A stretch of 9,297 nucleotides of DNA from an uncultured Bacilli bacterium (GTDB lineage Bacteria; Bacillota_I; Bacilli_A; RF39; UBA660), in assembly GCA_947624695.1 (NCBI GenBank), contig CANQLN010000036.1:1-9297 (forward strand), given 5' to 3'. The translations under genes were made by a program, and so were the position numbers. The notes below the pieces were generated by a model. That model saw only the letters and a program-made list of their open reading frames with translations, was not told the DNA's origin and made no database searches. This document shows positions 7,017 to 9,297 of the stretch, one piece after another; the first letter of the stretch is position 1, and each line of letters begins with the position of its first letter.

Positions 7017-7725
7017 GAAAAATTTAAGTTTAGGGGTATCTTTACTGGTTATAGTTTTACTGGTTATTTATTATAATTATGCAGATGATATTAAAAAATT
7101 TATTTATAGTTATGCTTATTCCCATAATTCCTATGAACTAGGAGAGATCCCTTCTTATAGTAATAAACCTTATGTTTATATTAATGAGAATAATCCCGAA
7201 TTTAAAGAAGAAGAGTTACAAGCTGTTTCGAAAGAAGAATATGGCGATTTAGATATTCTGGGAAGATGCACCAAAGCCTTTGCCATTATTGGTAAAGATT
7301 TAATGCCTACCGAAGAAAGAGGGAGCATTGACATGATTAAACCAAGTGGGTGGCATACAGTTAAATATGATATTGTCGATGGTAAATATCTATATAATCG
7401 GTGTCATTTAATTGGCTATCAATTAACTGGAGAAAATGCTAATCCAAATAATTTGATCACTTGTACAAGAGAAACGAATACGGGAGCTATGTTAAATTTT
7501 GAAAATGAAGTGGCGGATTATATTAAAAAAACTAACAATCATGTTGCTTACCGGGTAACGCCAATATTCAAAGGAACAGATCTAGTGGCAAGTGGTATTC
7601 AAATGGAAGCTTTATCGATCGAAGATAAGGGAGAAGGAATTAAATTTAATGTCTATATTTATAATGTTCAAGAAGGAATTATAATTGATTATGCCACTGG
7701 GGAAAGTAAGCTTGCTAGTAATTAG
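6997..7725 (+). CDS. Membrane-anchored DNA/RNA non-specific endonuclease (beta-beta-alpha metal type)
   Basis: This 242-residue protein begins with a basic stretch (AKRRGKK) and one membrane helix (about 11-26), so the catalytic part is predicted to face outside as an anchored or processed enzyme. The nuclease core spans about 85-235. YNRCHLIGYQLTGENANPNN (133-152) is the Endonuclea_NS_2-type equivalent of the DRGH motif: H137 is the likely general base, and an Asn in NPNN (N151 or N152) the likely metal ligand. Around it NLITCTRETNTGAMLNFENE, then NHVAYRVTPIF (181-191) and FNVYIYNVQ (217-225), follow the family pattern. Such enzymes cut single- and double-stranded DNA and RNA with a divalent metal, serving nutrition, DNA uptake or defence against extracellular DNA. 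The family I recall usually has GTR where this has CTR (156-158). It starts at GTG, overlapping the upstream gene by 20 bases, and ends in a terminator hairpin. Confidence 0.92.
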   Translation: MAKRRGKKNLSLGVSLLVIVLLVIYYNYADDIKKFIYSYAYSHNSYELGEIPSYSNKPYVYINENNPEFKEEELQAVSKEEYGDLDILGRCTKAFAIIGKDLMPTEERGSIDMIKPSGWHTVKYDIVDGKYLYNRCHLIGYQLTGENANPNNLITCTRETNTGAMLNFENEVADYIKKTNNHVAYRVTPIFKGTDLVASGIQMEALSIEDKGEGIKFNVYIYNVQEGIIIDYATGESKLASN

Positions 7726-7733
7726 CAAGTTTT
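7708..7733 (+). terminator. Intrinsic terminator overlapping the stop codon of the nuclease gene
   Basis: CTTGCTA (7711-7717) and TAGCAAG (7723-7729) pair perfectly around a GTAAT loop and can extend by three weak pairs (AAG with TTT). The right side runs into TTTT (7730-7733). The TAG stop (7723-7725) lies in the right arm. The stem is shorter than that after the exporter gene, so some readthrough into the ABC gene is possible. Confidence 0.75.
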
Positions 7734-7782
7734 CATTATTTTCTCACAAATAAAGTTTAAAATTAGGAATGTTTGGTTAGTG

Positions 7783-7811
7783 TTGCAATATATTTTAATT
7801 GTTGGTAAAAT
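7783..7811 (+). promoter_or_regulatory. Strong sigma-A-like promoter of the ABC exporter
   Basis: TTGCAA (7783-7788) and TAAAAT (7806-7811) are exactly 17 bases apart, and TGG directly before the -10 makes it an extended -10. Transcription would start near 7818, giving a leader of about 23 bases that contains AAGGAGG (7826-7832), eight bases before the ATG. Confidence 0.7.
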
Positions 7812-7840
7812 CATAAATGCAGCTTAAGGAGGAAGGTTAA

Positions 7841-9297
7841 ATGTTAAAATTATTTAAAAAATTAGGCAAAAAACATTTTTTATATGCTTTAATATGTGTC
7901 TTTTTTGTCGCTATAAATGTTTATTTAGAATTAAAAATACCGGATTATATGTCTAATATAACGGTTTTAGTCCAAACCGAAGGTAGTAAAATGGCCGATA
8001 TTTTAAATGAAGGAAAATATATGCTTCTTTGTGCTTTTGGCAGTTTAATAGCCTCCGTTATTGTCGGTTATTTTGCGGCGACGGTGGCGGCTTATTTTGG
8101 CAAAGTTATTCGCCAAAGTATTTTTGAGAAAGTTAATAATTTTGGACAAGAAGAAATTAAAATATTTTCGACGAGTAGTTTAATTACGAGAACTACTAAT
8201 GATGTTACTCAAGTTCAAATGCTTATTGCCATGGGGCTTCAAGCGATGATTAAAGCTCCGATTATGGCCACTTGGGCTATTTTAAAAATAGCGGGCAAAA
8301 ACTGGAATTGGACTTTAGCCACCATTATTGGCGTAGTTATTTTATTAATTGTAATTGTTATTTTAATGCGATTAGTTTTTCCAAAATTTAAAATTGTTCA
8401 AAAACTTACAGATAATTTAAATAGAATTACTAGAGAAAACTTAATGGGTATTCGAGTTATCAGAGCGTTTAATGCCGAAAATTATCAACAAAAGAAATTT
8501 GAAAATGCTAATGAAGAATTAAAAAATGTGCAATTATTTAATCAAAAAACGATGGGCTTATTATCGCCCGTTATGTCTTTAATTTCTTCTGGCCTTTCTT
8601 TATCTATCTATTTTATCGGGGCAATTTTGATTGAAAAAGCTAATGTGATGGGAAAAATAAGTCTTTTTAGTGATATGGTTGTATTTTCAAGTTATGCTAT
8701 GCAAGTTTTGATTTCATTTATGTTATTAATTATGATTTTTGTAATGTATCCAAGAGCCTCAGTTTCCGCCAAAAGAATTTTGGAAGTTTTAGAAACGGAA
8801 GAACATATTAAGGATGGTACACAAACGAAAGGTAAAGAAGTGGGAACTGTCGAATTTAAAAATGTTTCCTTCAAATACCCAGATGCTGAAGAGTACATGC
8901 TTCAAAATGTTTCTTTTAAGGCTAGTAAAGGAGAAACAGTAGCCTTTATTGGCTCAACTGGTAGTGGTAAGTCGACACTAATTAATTTAGTACCGCGGTT
9001 TTATGACGCTACTGATGGCGAGGTATTAGTGGATGGGGTTAATGTTAAAGATTATAAACAAGAAAGTTTAAATAATATAATCGGTTATATTCCCCAAAAG
9101 GCCGTTATCTTTAGTGGGTCAGTGTCTTCTAATGTAACCTATGGAGATAATGGAAAGAAAAAGCCTAGTAAAGAAAAAATTAAAGAAGCCATAAAAGTTG
9201 CCCAAGGCGAAGATTTTGTCTTAAAAATGGAAGGCACTTATGAGGCGCCGATATCAAGAGGAGGAACCAATATTTCCGGTGGTCAAAAACAAAGACT
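7841..9297 (+). CDS. ABC exporter half-transporter (fused membrane and ATPase domains), 3' end outside window
   Basis: ATG at 7841 follows an optimal AAGGAGG. The frame stays open to the right edge: 485 codons of a family that usually has 570-600. Residues 1-310 form the type I exporter membrane domain: helices at about 12-30, 60-85, 136-152, 156-180, 240-265 and 277-303, with the coupling segment SSLITRTTNDVTQVQ (112-126) and NLMGIRVIRAFNAE (200-213) typical of Bacillota multidrug half-exporters. The ATPase domain begins near 335, with A-loop Tyr346, Walker A GSTGSGKST (371-379), Q-loop Q419 in IPQK and signature SGGQKQR (479-485). Walker B and the H-loop lie beyond the edge. It would use ATP to move drugs, lipids or peptides outward. 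Similar genes often sit before a second half-transporter gene with which they form a heterodimer; the degenerate-site test needs the missing Walker B. No local regulator is seen beside it. The substrate is unknown. Confidence 0.93.
   Translation, partial: MLKLFKKLGKKHFLYALICVFFVAINVYLELKIPDYMSNITVLVQTEGSKMADILNEGKYMLLCAFGSLIASVIVGYFAATVAAYFGKVIRQSIFEKVNNFGQEEIKIFSTSSLITRTTNDVTQVQMLIAMGLQAMIKAPIMATWAILKIAGKNWNWTLATIIGVVILLIVIVILMRLVFPKFKIVQKLTDNLNRITRENLMGIRVIRAFNAENYQQKKFENANEELKNVQLFNQKTMGLLSPVMSLISSGLSLSIYFIGAILIEKANVMGKISLFSDMVVFSSYAMQVLISFMLLIMIFVMYPRASVSAKRILEVLETEEHIKDGTQTKGKEVGTVEFKNVSFKYPDAEEYMLQNVSFKASKGETVAFIGSTGSGKSTLINLVPRFYDATDGEVLVDGVNVKDYKQESLNNIIGYIPQKAVIFSGSVSSNVTYGDNGKKKPSKEKIKEAIKVAQGEDFVLKMEGTYEAPISRGGTNISGGQKQR

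Noticed and set aside
8692..8898. 68-codon open frame on the minus strand inside the ABC gene
   Set aside because: It lies over the conserved junction between membrane and ATPase domains and has no independent support.
1..9297. Mycoplasma-type genetic code (TGA as Trp)
   Set aside because: All Trp residues seen are TGG and the reading frames need no TGA readthrough; all four stops seen are TAA or TAG.

Overview
The window is AT-rich (third codon positions are mostly A or T) and carries low-GC Gram-positive genes. Strong AAGGAGG-type ribosome binding sites, sigma-A-like promoters, intrinsic terminators and the protein types all point to Bacillota, probably an uncultured gut lineage of the Bacilli/Erysipelotrichia/RF39 kind. 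That placement is inference. Tryptophan is read from TGG throughout and stops are TAA or TAG, so the standard bacterial code fits.

Layout. (1) At the left edge on the minus strand lies the 3'-truncated gene of a secreted PIG-L-type deacetylase (1-1115). A TetR-family repressor (1146-1691) sits 30 bases upstream of it on the same strand, probably in the same transcript. (2) A divergent control region (1692-1837) separates the repressor from a 1183-residue RND/MMPL-family membrane exporter (1838-5389). The exporter ends inside its own intrinsic terminator. (3) A two-gene operon follows: an unrecognised 509-residue cytoplasmic protein (5487-7016), overlapped by 20 bases by a membrane-anchored DNA/RNA non-specific endonuclease that starts at GTG (6997-7725). 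It too ends inside a terminator hairpin. (4) A strong promoter then drives an ABC exporter half-transporter (7841 to the right edge), which is cut just after the ABC signature motif. Every intergenic stretch is shorter than 150 bases. No tRNA, rRNA, CRISPR array, insertion sequence or attachment site was seen.

How the genes may work together. The repressor and the exporter form a classic divergent TetR/efflux-pump pair, with plausible operator-like repeats over both promoters. The unknown protein and the nuclease are translationally coupled and so probably share a process. The nuclease is predicted to face outward from the membrane, which suggests extracellular nucleic acid degradation or handling, but the partner's role is not known.

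The most unusual element is the exporter's second extracellular region. It holds about 520 residues made of roughly seven degenerate 66-90-residue repeats (DNA 3068-4627), inserted between TM7 and the conserved membrane-proximal part before TM8. The unknown 509-residue protein, with two similar-looking alpha/beta halves, is the second item worth a closer look.
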